NCBI RefSeq assembly: GCF_001898575.1
Contig: NZ_MKUD01000086.1
Coordinates: forward strand, 25,613 to 89,612
Source: Spirosoma sp. 48-14
Lineage (GTDB): Bacteria > Bacteroidota > Bacteroidia > Cytophagales > Spirosomataceae
DNA: 64,000 bases
Direction: 5' to 3'
In this document: positions 9,253 through 17,720 of the stretch, piece by piece
Position numbering within the stretch: position 1 is the first letter of the stretch
Layout of the letters: the number at the start of each line of letters is the position of its first letter
Position numbers and translations under genes: made by a program
Notes under the pieces: generated by a model
Database searches by the model: none
What the model saw: the letters and a program-made list of their open reading frames with translations, nothing else
What the model was told of the DNA's origin: nothing

Positions 9253-9552
9253 ATGAAAACCTTAAAAGTTATGCCTTTACTAGTAGCCAGCTTGCTGGTT
9301 GTGCTAGTGTCTAGTTGCGGCCCTGCCTATGTGAGCACAGGGGGGGGCTACGGAGGATATTATGGCCGTCCCTATTATGGTTACGGATATCCTTATGGGT
9401 ATTATCGCCCACCAGTTGTGGTTCGGCCACAGGTTATCCGCCCTCGTTATTACTCTCCTTCTCCCCGCTATTATGGTGGAGGTAGCCCAAATGCCCGTCG
9501 TGGGTATGGTGGTGGAGGTTACGGCGGTGGCCGGGCACGTGGACCCCGATAA
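9253..9552 (+). CDS. Gly/Tyr/Arg-rich small lipoprotein
   Basis: The start at 9253 is preferred over 9223 because it gives a standard lipoprotein signal, MKTLKVMPLLVASLLVVLVSSC, with the lipid-accepting Cys at residue 22. The 99-residue product continues with Gly/Tyr repeats (GGGYGGYYGRPYYGYGYPYG), a short Pro/Val/Arg block (RPPVVVRPQVIRP) and a Gly/Arg-rich tail. It is probably a membrane-tethered companion of the secreted protein upstream at 8735, with which it shares composition and the PPVVV motif. No known domain is visible. A very long bidirectional terminator follows. Confidence 0.72.
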   Translation: MKTLKVMPLLVASLLVVLVSSCGPAYVSTGGGYGGYYGRPYYGYGYPYGYYRPPVVVRPQVIRPRYYSPSPRYYGGGSPNARRGYGGGGYGGGRARGPR

Positions 9553-9568
9553 TAGTCGTTAACATGTC

Positions 9569-9636
9569 AACATAAAGCCAGGGCGAACAAAGAGATTCTT
9601 AATTACCTCTTTGTTCGCCCTGGCTTTATGTTTTTT
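9569..9636. terminator. Long bidirectional terminator between convergent genes
   Basis: A perfect 26 bp stem (9569-9594 with 9607-9632) has a 12-base loop and is flanked by T on the plus side. It serves the plus-strand gene ending at 9552 and the minus-strand gene ending at 9645. Confidence 0.85.
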
Positions 9637-9644
9637 ACAGACGG

Positions 9645-10073
9645 TTATACCGGTTTATAAGGATTGCCTATATACTGTGCATAATCACCCGATTCAATCA
9701 GTGGCTTTTCTGTTGTTGATAAATTATACAGATAAATCCAGCAGTCGATTAAAGCATTGTTTACTTCGACAGGAATAACGGCCCGGATAAATTCAGTCGG
9801 CTGCTCGAAATCATCGCCAACGCCTTCGTAGTAATCCAGATATGTCAGAATACTCTCTTTCTGATGGCCTATATTGAATACAGTACCATGTACATACCCT
9901 TGACTGGCTTCATCGTAAACGGCACCAGGGTAACTACCCATGTCGAAAGCCTGCCCTTTAAATTTACCTTCTCCAACATAGCGACCTCGTTGACGCAGGT
10001 ATTGAGCAAAGTGGTTATCAAACGGGGAGCGGAGCGTACCGTAAACGATCAGAAATTCGGGAGTACTAGTCAT
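9645..10073 (-). CDS. Gamma-glutamylcyclotransferase (GGCT/AIG2-like) family protein
   Basis: A 142-residue cytosolic protein of the GGCT-like fold. The substrate-loop motif YGTLR (residues 11-15) is intact, and an acidic candidate catalytic residue lies in the YYEGVGDDF segment, where family members carry the essential Glu. Relatives cyclise gamma-glutamyl amines or peptides to 5-oxoproline or trim gamma-glutamylated intermediates. The exact substrate cannot be set from sequence. It converges on the Gly/Tyr-rich lipoprotein gene and is divergent from the small exported protein at 10146, sharing a 72 bp intergenic region. Confidence 0.85.
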   Translation of the reverse strand: MTSTPEFLIVYGTLRSPFDNHFAQYLRQRGRYVGEGKFKGQAFDMGSYPGAVYDEASQGYVHGTVFNIGHQKESILTYLDYYEGVGDDFEQPTEFIRAVIPVEVNNALIDCWIYLYNLSTTEKPLIESGDYAQYIGNPYKPV

Positions 10074-10108
10074 TCAATAAAAAAAGCTGACGGGACGACG
10101 AAAGTAGT

Positions 10109-10116
10109 TAATTTTG
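10109..10116 (+). promoter_or_regulatory. Candidate -7 box (TAATTTTG) for the small exported protein
   Basis: It matches the Bacteroidota TAnnTTTG consensus 29 bp before the ATG at 10146. No clear upstream TTG element is found at the usual spacing, so support is modest. Confidence 0.35.
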
Positions 10117-10145
10117 ACGTTATTAGATAAAAACAGGGTTGATCA

Positions 10146-10352
10146 ATGAAAAAGTCGCACATACTTTTACTGATGGCTATCACGCTAACGCTCATAGATG
10201 TACCTGTTCAGACGCAGGCATCTGCTCCTACTAATTCGTCAGAAGTTTCCATTTTTGGACGTAAACGCAAAGGGTACAAAGCCAAACGTGGAGGCCTGTT
10301 CAACACCGGGCTTTTTCGTAAGAAAAATCCCTGTGGATGCCCGAAGCATTAA
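10146..10352 (+). CDS. Small exported basic protein
   Basis: A 68-residue protein with a hydrophobic signal-like N-terminus (about residues 5-26, ending near TQASA) and a short, strongly basic mature part (GRKRKGYKAKRGG, FRKKN) ending in CGCPKH. The two C-terminal cysteines could form a disulfide or bind metal. No family was recognised. It is followed by a good intrinsic terminator, which supports it as a real transcription unit. Short basic exported proteins of this kind are common and uncharacterised in Cytophagales. Confidence 0.6.
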   Translation: MKKSHILLLMAITLTLIDVPVQTQASAPTNSSEVSIFGRKRKGYKAKRGGLFNTGLFRKKNPCGCPKH

Positions 10353-10386
10353 GCAATTGTTAAGAAATTGTATTTATATCAGAGTT

Positions 10387-10409
10387 AGGCCCTTAAATGG
10401 GCCTTTTTT
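10387..10409 (+). terminator. Intrinsic terminator after the small exported protein
   Basis: The stem aggccc (10387-10392) with gggcct (10399-10404) has a six-base loop followed by six T. Confidence 0.85.
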
Positions 10410-10453
10410 CGTTTTAAAAGTTGTAAAAATCTGTGTTTCAGCGTAAAATTTCG

Positions 10454-10461
10454 TACCTTTG
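10454..10461 (+). promoter_or_regulatory. -7 promoter box (TACCTTTG) of typA
   Basis: An exact match to the Bacteroidota TAnnTTTG box, 116 bp before the typA ATG, directly after the preceding terminator. The -33 element is weak. This gives typA an untranslated leader of about 110 bases. Confidence 0.6.
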
Positions 10462-10576
10462 CGAAAAAATGACCAGGATTTAACAGATTTAGAGATCAAG
10501 CTGATTTGCTTTCGAAGAAAGCAGAAAACAAAATCCATTAATCTTAAAATCAGCGTAATCCCGGTTCAGACATTGT

Positions 10577-12391
10577 ATGCAATCAATTCGCAATATAGCA
10601 ATCATCGCCCACGTCGACCACGGCAAAACAACACTCGTCGACAAAATTATTCATGCGTCCAAGCTCTTTCGGGAGAATCAGGAATTTGGCGACCTGATCC
10701 TGGACAATAACGATCTGGAGCGCGAGAGGGGAATTACCATTGTCTCGAAAAACGTATCGGTACGCTATAAAGACGTAAAAATCAACATCATCGACACCCC
10801 TGGCCACAGCGATTTTGGGGGCGAAGTGGAGCGTGTATTGAAAATGGCCGATGGCGTATGCCTACTGGTCGACGCCTTCGAAGGAGCCATGCCGCAAACT
10901 CGCTTTGTATTAAGCAAGGCGCTTCAACTGGGCCTGAAGCCTATCGTAATCGTTAACAAGGTTGATAAAGAAAACTGTCGTCCCGACGAGGTTCATGAGC
11001 AGGTGTTCGACCTGATGTTCAACCTGGGTGCCACCGAAGATCAGTTGGATTTCCCAACCGTTTACGGTTCATCGAAACAGGGCTGGATGGGTCCCGATTG
11101 GCAGAAACCAACGGATAACATTACCTACCTGCTCGATACAATTGTTGAAACGATTCCTGCCGCTCCGATCAGCGAAGGTTTACCGCAAATGCAGGTTACT
11201 TCGCTCGATTATTCGGCTTTCGTAGGTCGGATCGCCATTGGTCGGGTACACCGTGGTACGCTGAAAGAGGGTGCCAGCATGGGACTTGCAAAATCGGATG
11301 GTACGGTAAAACGGGTTCGGATTAAAGAACTGCACACATTTGAAGGACTTGGCAAGCAAAAAGTTAGCGAAGTTCAGTGTGGCGATATCTGTGCTGTAAC
11401 GGGGCTGGAAGATTTCGAGATTGGGGATACCTTGACGGATTATGACAATCCGGAACCACTCAGCCGAATTTCGGTAGATGAGCCGACCATGAACATGCTC
11501 TTCACGATTAACAACTCGCCATTTTTTGGTAAAGAAGGTAAGTTCGTTACATCGCGTCACCTGCGTGATCGACTCTATAAAGAAATTGAGAAGAACCTGG
11601 CTCTACGTGTTGAGAATACGGATAGCGAAGATCGTTTCCTTGTCTATGGGCGGGGGATTCTTCACTTGTCGGTTTTGATTGAAACGATGCGTCGGGAGGG
11701 TTATGAATTGCAGGTGGGTCAGCCACAGGTATTGTACAAAGAGGATGAAGATGGCCGTAAACTGGAGCCTATCGAAACTCTGGTTGTTGATGTACCAGAA
11801 GAAACCGCCGGTAAGGTAATCGAGTTAGCGACGCAGCGTAAAGGTGAGTTGCTGATTATGGAACCTAAAGGTGACCTACAACACCTTGAATTCGATATTC
11901 CATCACGTGGTCTGATCGGTCTTCGCTCAAACGTTCTGACAGCTACGTATGGTGAAGCGGTTATGAGTCACCGTTTTAAAGAATACCAGGAATACAAAGG
12001 GCCAATTCCAGAGCGGATCAACGGTTCGTTAATTTCGATGACGAGTGGTTCAGCTACAGCCTATTCGATTGATAAACTTCAGGATCGGGGATCGTTCTTT
12101 ATCGAACCAGGTGATGAAATTTACACAGGTCAGGTAATTGGCGAGCATAACCGTCAGAACGACATTGTTGTTAACGTAACAACGGCAAAGCAATTGACCA
12201 ATATGCGGGCTTCTGGTTCGGATAACAATGTGAAAATTGCGCCGAAAATCTCGTTCTCTCTTGAAGAGAACATGGAATATATTCAGAAAGATGAATACCT
12301 CGAAGTAACGCCAAAGTCGATGCGGATTCGTAAAATTTATCTGGATGAAAACGAACGCAAACGCAATCAGAGCAAATTTGCAATGGCGTAG
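10577..12391 (+). CDS. typA: Translational GTPase TypA/BipA
   Basis: A ribosome-associated GTPase of the EF-G family that assists large-subunit assembly and stress or cold adaptation. G-domain motifs are intact: G1 HVDHGKTT (residues 12-19), the switch region ERERGITI, G3 DTPGHSDF and G4 NKVD. EF-G-like domains II, III and V follow, then the TypA-specific C-terminal domain; the length of 604 is typical. The start is fixed by MQSIRNIAIIAHVDHGKTT, the usual TypA N-terminus. The gene stands alone with its own promoter box and a strong terminator. Confidence 0.98.
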   Translation: MQSIRNIAIIAHVDHGKTTLVDKIIHASKLFRENQEFGDLILDNNDLERERGITIVSKNVSVRYKDVKINIIDTPGHSDFGGEVERVLKMADGVCLLVDAFEGAMPQTRFVLSKALQLGLKPIVIVNKVDKENCRPDEVHEQVFDLMFNLGATEDQLDFPTVYGSSKQGWMGPDWQKPTDNITYLLDTIVETIPAAPISEGLPQMQVTSLDYSAFVGRIAIGRVHRGTLKEGASMGLAKSDGTVKRVRIKELHTFEGLGKQKVSEVQCGDICAVTGLEDFEIGDTLTDYDNPEPLSRISVDEPTMNMLFTINNSPFFGKEGKFVTSRHLRDRLYKEIEKNLALRVENTDSEDRFLVYGRGILHLSVLIETMRREGYELQVGQPQVLYKEDEDGRKLEPIETLVVDVPEETAGKVIELATQRKGELLIMEPKGDLQHLEFDIPSRGLIGLRSNVLTATYGEAVMSHRFKEYQEYKGPIPERINGSLISMTSGSATAYSIDKLQDRGSFFIEPGDEIYTGQVIGEHNRQNDIVVNVTTAKQLTNMRASGSDNNVKIAPKISFSLEENMEYIQKDEYLEVTPKSMRIRKIYLDENERKRNQSKFAMA

Positions 12392-12412
12392 TTGGCAAGC
12401 TTATTGATTAAC

Positions 12413-12447
12413 AAAAATCCCAGATGGACTATCCATCTGGGATTTTT
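12413..12447. terminator. Bidirectional terminator after typA
   Basis: A 15 bp perfect stem, 12413-12427 with 12433-12447, has a five-base loop and A/T tracts on both sides. It serves typA (+) and the small minus-strand gene ending at 12469. Confidence 0.9.
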
Positions 12448-12468
12448 GTTATGACAAAAAAACATTCA

Positions 12469-12669
12469 TTAACGAGTGCCTGTAAGAGCGGCATCGAGCC
12501 GGAAGGCAAACGTGGACGTAGATTTAAATGGAATTACCATAGGCTTTGCTGCGGGTGCCGGGCTAACCATCATCGCTTTGGCTGATACATACTCTGTTTG
12601 TCGACGCACCTGGAAATACCCTGCAATAAAAAGTACACCACCAATAACTGCAACACTAATCTTTTTCAT
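12469..12669 (-). CDS. Small single-pass membrane protein, unknown
   Basis: The start at 12669 gives a 66-residue protein beginning MKKISVAVIGGVLFIAGYF, a membrane anchor or uncleaved signal, followed by about 45 soluble residues with no known motif. An earlier in-frame start at 12759 would add 30 residues, but it puts hydrophilic sequence before the anchor. An AGGA-like site lies about 12 bp before 12669. It converges on typA and shares the terminator. The function is unknown. Confidence 0.55.
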   Translation of the reverse strand: MKKISVAVIGGVLFIAGYFQVRRQTEYVSAKAMMVSPAPAAKPMVIPFKSTSTFAFRLDAALTGTR

Positions 12670-12982
12670 AACGGCTGTAGATTCCTCGTAAATTTTAATC
12701 AGGTATGGATGCAGTATCAACGGCACTTTCGCTGAAATCTGCGTCAAAATTACTGGCAAATGTTCAAATCATCATCTTCCATCTTATTGTACGGTATGGA
12801 ATTTGATTCTAGATTAAGACTCGCCAGCCAAATTTAGGTTACTGTTTTGGCTAAATAATTTTGAAAAATTTATTCATCCGACCTCTTCTGTAGACATTGC
12901 TCCAGTGGTTTTATGCCAGGTGCTGTGTATCTAACTTCAGAATAGATGAATTGTTGATCAAATTGATTTTCCAGCATGAAAA
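12670..12982. other. Intergenic stretch with no recognised feature
   Basis: This 313 bp AT-rich region lies between the small membrane protein gene start and the stop of the barrel protein gene. A weak attttc/gaaaat hairpin near its right end may help terminate the minus-strand transcript. No gene, RNA or repeat was recognised. Confidence 0.5.
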
Positions 12983-13627
12983 TTAAAAGCTGAAACCCAT
13001 GCGGAAGTATAATCGATTGTAGGCACGTTGCTCGGTTTGAGCCAGAATCTGTACACCGTCGACAGAAGCGACTTGTTTCGCTTCCTGATGTTTATACCCC
13101 GCACTAATCAGAAAACCGGTGCCATTGCCTTTATTGATGCGAACACCGACGCCAGGGCTCAATAACCAACCTCCCTTCAGCTCTTTACCATGCGGGTTAG
13201 GACCGGCAATTGCATAGCCACTTTCCAGCGTGTAAAATGGAGTCAGGCGCTTCGTATGGCCAAATAAATCTCCTTGTATGGCCGCTGCGATGGGTAAAAA
13301 AGCGGAGTTGTTAAAATAATCTACACCAAACGAAATACCTGTGATCAGTTGAGGGCGTACAACATAGCCCGTAAAGGCATGAATAGTAAGCCCAATCCGA
13401 TTGCCAGCATCCCGGATAGGGTAGTAGGAATAGTTGTAGTTGTAATACGGATTGTAGATAATATCGTAGCCATAATACGGATAGCCAGCCGGTACATCGG
13501 GTTTGACTTGCCCCATCTGAACGCCCATTTCGACGGTCGTACGCCAGTGGTTGGTTTTCGTGGTTATACTTTGCCCAATGGCTACCTGAGCCAGCAGACA
13601 TAACGTTAAGAATGCAATAGTTTTCAT
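12983..13627 (-). CDS. Small outer-membrane beta-barrel protein
   Basis: A 214-residue protein with a cleavable signal (about 1-18, ending VAIGQ), a Tyr/Asn/Pro-rich segment near residues 45-70, and alternating amphipathic strands ending in the C-terminal aromatic (MGFSF) expected for outer-membrane barrels. The size fits an eight-stranded barrel. It lies 12 bp downstream of the LVIVD-repeat lipoprotein gene in the same direction, so the two are probably co-transcribed and may form a surface pair. The function is otherwise unknown. Confidence 0.7.
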   Translation of the reverse strand: MKTIAFLTLCLLAQVAIGQSITTKTNHWRTTVEMGVQMGQVKPDVPAGYPYYGYDIIYNPYYNYNYSYYPIRDAGNRIGLTIHAFTGYVVRPQLITGISFGVDYFNNSAFLPIAAAIQGDLFGHTKRLTPFYTLESGYAIAGPNPHGKELKGGWLLSPGVGVRINKGNGTGFLISAGYKHQEAKQVASVDGVQILAQTEQRAYNRLYFRMGFSF

Positions 13628-13639
13628 GGTGGAATAAGA

Positions 13640-14947
13640 TTAATAGGCTGGCTGAGCTGCAATCTTGCTCAATAAGCGCAGATTAGCCGGGTTGGAATAA
13701 TCGTACTGGTAGAGGCCGTCTTTGCCAATGGTTAACAACGTTTTCGAAATAGGTATGACATCAAAGGCATTGACATTGGCGAAGGTTTGCTGTGGTTTTA
13801 GATCCAGTGGATTGGAAGCATCGAACACCCGAAGCCCTTTATTGCCCTGACAGACGAATAAGGTGGGGTAGTCGATGCCGAGGCCGTAGGGCGTTTCGAG
13901 TGGATAGGTTTTGGCAACACGCGGAGCCGACAAATTACTGATGTCGATCACATCCAGTACGTCCTGTGTACCCGCAACTCCGCAGGTGCTGGTTCCTCGT
14001 AAGGTAACATAGGCGTAATTATCATGGACGACTACCGGATCGCAGGAACGGACATGTGAAAAAGCAGCTAACTGTTTGGGCTCGGCGGGACTGGTAACGT
14101 CGTAAATGTACATGCCTGTTGTGGTGCCAATAAACAGGCTGTTGCGGTAGGGGAAAATCGTTTCGACGTTCCAGTTCAACGTAGCTGATTTTCCTTTTGT
14201 GGGTTTGGCTGGATCAGTAATGTCGAAAAGTTGTAAGGTGCTGCTACTAACTACATAAAGCTGATTATTGGAAATGGCAAACCGCGCCATTGAACCGCCA
14301 ACCCCGGTCGTAGGTGTGGTGGTCTTAGGGGCCTGTGAGCTATTGTAAACACCATCGGCAAAAGCCAGGCTTTCGTAATACCGACCAAACCAGGCAATAG
14401 GAATCAAATAGGGGAGGATATTGAACGAGCCTTCACAATCTGTTTTTACGGTGGTGGTAGCTATTTCTTCGCGCTGGTCATAAATTTTCATGCTCGTTTT
14501 GTCATACGACCAATAGGTACGACCCACTAATCCATTCGTAAAGCCTGTTTCAACCCGGTTTACTTCTTTAATGGCTGTTGGATTACTGATGTCCAGAGCG
14601 ACCAGGTCAATGTAACTATCGGCATATAGAATATTGTCCCGTACAGCTATATCCACGTTACCGGGAATGCTCAGAAATGAAATCGCTTTCGGATTAGCCG
14701 GATCGCTATTATCGAAAATGTGAATTCCTTTTTTGATTTCAACAATGAACAGATACTGGTCTTTGACATATAGTTTTCCGGGCTCGACCAGTGGTTGGGG
14801 CGTGCCCGATGAAACCGCTTGCCGTACGTCGGAAATGGGTAGCTGAACCGAGGTATATTTTCGGTAAGTTGTTGTCCGCTCGCAGTTATCGGTGCAACTG
14901 GTCAGAAAGAATAAAGGCAGGAGTAATAGAAGTAGAGTAGCTTTCAT
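13640..14947 (-). CDS. LVIVD-repeat beta-propeller lipoprotein
   Basis: A 435-residue lipoprotein. The start at 14947 gives the compact signal MKATLLLLLLPLFFLTSC with the lipid Cys at residue 18; nine extra residues are possible from 14974. The mature protein carries at least six repeats of the LVIVD type (strand, then DISNPxxP, as in LVALDISNPTAIKEV, LFDITDPAKPTKG, IYDVTSPAEPKQL, VIDISNLSAPRVA and VFDASNPLDLKPQ). Such repeats build surface propellers in bacteria and archaea. A Cys-rich early segment (DNCERTT) follows the lipobox. The ligand is unknown. It sits upstream of the small barrel protein gene. Confidence 0.85.
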   Translation of the reverse strand: MKATLLLLLLPLFFLTSCTDNCERTTTYRKYTSVQLPISDVRQAVSSGTPQPLVEPGKLYVKDQYLFIVEIKKGIHIFDNSDPANPKAISFLSIPGNVDIAVRDNILYADSYIDLVALDISNPTAIKEVNRVETGFTNGLVGRTYWSYDKTSMKIYDQREEIATTTVKTDCEGSFNILPYLIPIAWFGRYYESLAFADGVYNSSQAPKTTTPTTGVGGSMARFAISNNQLYVVSSSTLQLFDITDPAKPTKGKSATLNWNVETIFPYRNSLFIGTTTGMYIYDVTSPAEPKQLAAFSHVRSCDPVVVHDNYAYVTLRGTSTCGVAGTQDVLDVIDISNLSAPRVAKTYPLETPYGLGIDYPTLFVCQGNKGLRVFDASNPLDLKPQQTFANVNAFDVIPISKTLLTIGKDGLYQYDYSNPANLRLLSKIAAQPAY

Positions 14948-15018
14948 AGAATCATGGCTGCTGGATAACTTCATGATTCTTAAGTATGACCAACCGTTGT
15001 AATGTATTGAAAAATAAA

Positions 15019-15051
15019 ATTGCCAGGCTGTCCTGATTACGGCCTGGCAAT
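15019..15051 (-). terminator. Intrinsic terminator closing the ECF-sigma operon
   Basis: The stem attgccaggc (15019-15028) with gcctggcaat (15042-15051) is followed on the minus strand by a T-rich tract (about 15005-15018). It lies just downstream of the last lipoprotein of the run that starts at 20385 and separates that run from the LVIVD gene. Confidence 0.8.
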
Positions 15052-15076
15052 ATTGATCTTACACAAAAAGGGCAAA

Positions 15077-15508
15077 TTATTGTTGTTTGTATTCGTAGAT
15101 GGCTCCATCAGCAAGGACCGCTCCCCGCGGAACCCGCTCCGACAAATAAAGTTTCATACCGGCCAACTGGAAGGATTGCTCGGTAGAATCTTTACTGAAA
15201 TAGATAATACCTTCTGTACTGCCACCTTTTGGGAAGGAGAGCGTATAGGTACTATTTTGAATCGGTAAACCGTTCCGAACCTGTCGGTATGAACCATTAC
15301 TTACCAGCCCATCAAAGGTCAGGGTTTCAGAATAACCAGCTTCAGAAGCGGTAACCGTCTTTTGAGTCATTGGGTACGTAATGGAATTGAGCGCCCAGTC
15401 GCCTGCCAGTGGCGAAGTGGGGAATACACAACCACATATGCGCTTTTCACAACTGAATACGCTTAGAATCAGTAAAACGATGCAGGAAAAAAGTCGACGG
15501 TTTTTCAT
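15077..15508 (-). CDS. Small lipoprotein, lipocalin-like, unknown function
   Basis: A 143-residue lipoprotein (lipobox SVFSC, Cys20) with three further cysteines soon after (CEKRICGCVF). The rest is beta-rich with a GDWALNSI start, which resembles the first strand of lipocalin-like or META-like domains in Bacteroidota. No ligand can be named. It starts 2 bp after the stop of the preceding lipoprotein gene and is the last gene before the operon terminator. Confidence 0.7.
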   Translation of the reverse strand: MKNRRLFSCIVLLILSVFSCEKRICGCVFPTSPLAGDWALNSITYPMTQKTVTASEAGYSETLTFDGLVSNGSYRQVRNGLPIQNSTYTLSFPKGGSTEGIIYFSKDSTEQSFQLAGMKLYLSERVPRGAVLADGAIYEYKQQ

Positions 15509-15510
15509 AA

Positions 15511-15972
15511 TCAGTTTTGTTTTTCATAGACCAGTACTCTCGGCTGATCGCCACCATGATAAAGCCGAAGCTGATGGTCGGTTGTCAGTTCATAACGGGC
15601 TACTGCCTTCAGGTTTTTAAGATAGCTCTGCTCAAATTGCATGGCTACGGGCGTTCCGGCTTTATAAGTGCTGTTGAGCTGATCGGCCATCATCATACCA
15701 TCTATGGCGGCAAATAAATTCAGCGTGTAGGCATTAACGCCAGCTTTTCCACTAGCTTTAAACGATGTGACATCCTGCGGTGGATGCGCCGTGTCTAAAG
15801 CAAAAACCAATGTCACATCATAAGTTGAGTCAGGTTCTACGAGTTTCCAGGTCCCAATTAGCCCCGCTATTTTGGGGGCTAGTTCTGATTCTGACCGTTT
15901 GCATTGCACCGTAGAGATTAATAGTAGTAAGCAGCTAATTGACAGATAAATAACGCTGAGCAAATGTTTCAT
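15511..15972 (-). CDS. META/lipocalin-like small lipoprotein A
   Basis: A 153-residue lipoprotein (STVQC, Cys24). The C-terminal half contains VNAYTLN, EQSYLKNLKAVARYELT and LRLYHGG, which match the gene immediately upstream, so the two are tandem paralogues. The pattern of a GTWKLVEPD first strand and a closing RYELTTDHQLRLY strand is like HslJ/META domains, which occur in surface lipoproteins and some protease-inhibitor-like proteins. It starts directly at the boundary with the paralogue (no gap), which indicates a single transcript. The precise function is unknown. Confidence 0.7.
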   Translation of the reverse strand: MKHLLSVIYLSISCLLLLISTVQCKRSESELAPKIAGLIGTWKLVEPDSTYDVTLVFALDTAHPPQDVTSFKASGKAGVNAYTLNLFAAIDGMMMADQLNSTYKAGTPVAMQFEQSYLKNLKAVARYELTTDHQLRLYHGGDQPRVLVYEKQN

Positions 15973-16431
15973 TCAATTTAGTTTTTCGAAGATCAGCCTA
16001 TCCGATGTTGAACTGCCGGAATATAGCCGAAGCGTATTCGGGGAGGTCAGTTCGTAACGGGTAGCGGCTTTTAGCTTCGTGTAATAGCTTTGTTCGAACA
16101 GCATAGCATCGGGCGAACCCGCTACTTTTGTGGTAGTAATAGCACTAACGTCGATCGATCCTGTTGCTGAATTCACCAATAGAGCTGTCGTTATATACGT
16201 ATTAACGGCGGCATCACCCGTAAATTTTAACGAATAAATGCCGGATACGGTACCTCCCGATGGCTGATCGATACCGACCGAAAGGGTAGTCTTAAATGAC
16301 GACGCTGGGTTAATCAATCGCCAATCGCCTAGTAACTGCTGGGGATCGGTTATTGTTGAAGGGCTATCCTGAGCCTGTTCGCAGCCAAAGCATAGCATCA
16401 TAGCCAGAATAGCTATAATCCCGGTTTTCAT
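15973..16431 (-). CDS. META/lipocalin-like small lipoprotein B
   Basis: A 152-residue lipoprotein (CFGC, Cys17). It is the tandem paralogue of the next gene: GDWRLINP, VNTYITT, EQSYYTKLKAATRYELTSP and LRLYSG correspond block by block. The start codon overlaps the serpin stop in an ATGA arrangement, which implies translational coupling to the serpin. The shared context suggests that the serpin and the two META-like lipoproteins act together at the cell surface, perhaps against proteases or host or competitor factors. That is inference. Confidence 0.72.
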   Translation of the reverse strand: MKTGIIAILAMMLCFGCEQAQDSPSTITDPQQLLGDWRLINPASSFKTTLSVGIDQPSGGTVSGIYSLKFTGDAAVNTYITTALLVNSATGSIDVSAITTTKVAGSPDAMLFEQSYYTKLKAATRYELTSPNTLRLYSGSSTSDRLIFEKLN

Positions 16432-17666
16432 GAGTTCGTTTTGGTTGGATCTGCGATTTTACCAACGAATAAGATGGTTCCCGACGTTTTTTCGTGAATG
16501 ACAAAAAGGAACGGGCGGTCGCATAGTACAGGTAGCGGGGCTGAGGTCACCGAAATACCTCCGGTTGTGACGGCTGCCGCTTCGGTGCCTTTTTCATCGA
16601 CAGCCACGAATGTGTTCTGCTTCACAAAACTAAGGGTTAAGCCGCCCTTTGCGTTGATTTTTGTGAAATCAGCCGCATCCGTAAAGGCGGTAGACATACC
16701 CAGCGTTGACAGCGTTTTATTCAGCTTCACCTCATACTGCATCGTAAACTTCGGCAGACCAATGTCGATAGTACCCGGTGCCATCGCTTTCTGAAGCTGA
16801 GCCCATTCTTCACTATTCAGGCTATTGACAAGGGCATCGGCCGAGCTGTTTTCGGAAGGGAGTAGTACTGTCATAGCGAATTTATCGGAACCATAGGGTA
16901 ACTCAAAGGCCGTGTAGTTGGATCGGGAAGCCCGGTTCAATTCGGTGTTGAGCCGCATCATACGCACATTGGTGGTGCCCCCTGTTGCCAGTTTAAAGGG
17001 TATATCGACCGTTTTGCTGGCATCGAATTGTTTTTTCCAGTCCCCTTTAAAATACAGTGCATTCATCAGAAACATGACATTGTCAGGCTGAATCTGGTCA
17101 AGCACTTTCGGGATTTTTCCATTCGTTTTCTGGCTGGCCCATCCGTTAATTTTACCCAATGTTGCCGGATCGTTGAAATCCTGCGCCGACACCTCTGCCT
17201 GAAATGACTGTTTCAGCAAATCCTGAAAAGAGTTTTCAACGGCAAACGTATTCCGATACCATACTGAATTGGCGAGTCCCAGCGTCACCTTTGAATCGAC
17301 GCCCGGCAGGTTTTCCATTAAGTTTTGGTAGGTCTTGTTAGCGTCGGCCAGCGTTTGGGTATCCAGTTTCAGAGTTTTCTGTATTTCCTGAGCAGTTTGA
17401 CCATTGGCGCCGTTTAGAATCATACCCAGGGCAATGTGTAAGCTCAGGGGCGAAATAAACACGTTTTTAGCCTGGCCTTCTTCAGCAACTACCTCTTTGG
17501 TCACATCGAACGCAAACTGAGTGGTCTGGCTGGCAAACGGAGCCGATACGCGCAACTCACTGGCCGTACTCGTATCTGGACTTAGATTTGAGTTCTTACA
17601 GCCTATGGTCGTAAGCAGAACTCCGATTGTTATGGTTGCTAACGTGGAGAAAAGAGTCGGTTTCAT
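16428..17666 (-). CDS. Serpin-family protease inhibitor lipoprotein
   Basis: A 412-residue serpin carrying a bacterial lipoprotein signal (lipobox TTIGC, Cys23), so it is predicted to be membrane-tethered on the periplasmic or surface side. The conserved breach and shutter segments are visible (NVFISPLSLHIALGMILNGANG, NFTKINxx-like, VDEKGTEAAAV). The hinge, GTEAAAV, is short-side-chain and therefore inhibitory in type. Aligned to antitrypsin without gaps from the hinge to the closing DRPFLFVI motif, P1-P1' falls on Thr374-Ser375, predicting elastase- or subtilisin-like targets rather than trypsin-like ones. The signature CDRPFLFVIHEKTSGTILFVGK is complete. It lies in an ECF-sigma-headed lipoprotein operon. 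Confidence 0.93.
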   Translation of the reverse strand: MKPTLFSTLATITIGVLLTTIGCKNSNLSPDTSTASELRVSAPFASQTTQFAFDVTKEVVAEEGQAKNVFISPLSLHIALGMILNGANGQTAQEIQKTLKLDTQTLADANKTYQNLMENLPGVDSKVTLGLANSVWYRNTFAVENSFQDLLKQSFQAEVSAQDFNDPATLGKINGWASQKTNGKIPKVLDQIQPDNVMFLMNALYFKGDWKKQFDASKTVDIPFKLATGGTTNVRMMRLNTELNRASRSNYTAFELPYGSDKFAMTVLLPSENSSADALVNSLNSEEWAQLQKAMAPGTIDIGLPKFTMQYEVKLNKTLSTLGMSTAFTDAADFTKINAKGGLTLSFVKQNTFVAVDEKGTEAAAVTTGGISVTSAPLPVLCDRPFLFVIHEKTSGTILFVGKIADPTKTNS

Positions 17667-17720
17667 ATCGTATTTGTTGTTTAGTTAGCTCAAGTGGGGA
17701 ATTACTCATAGGGGAGCTGT

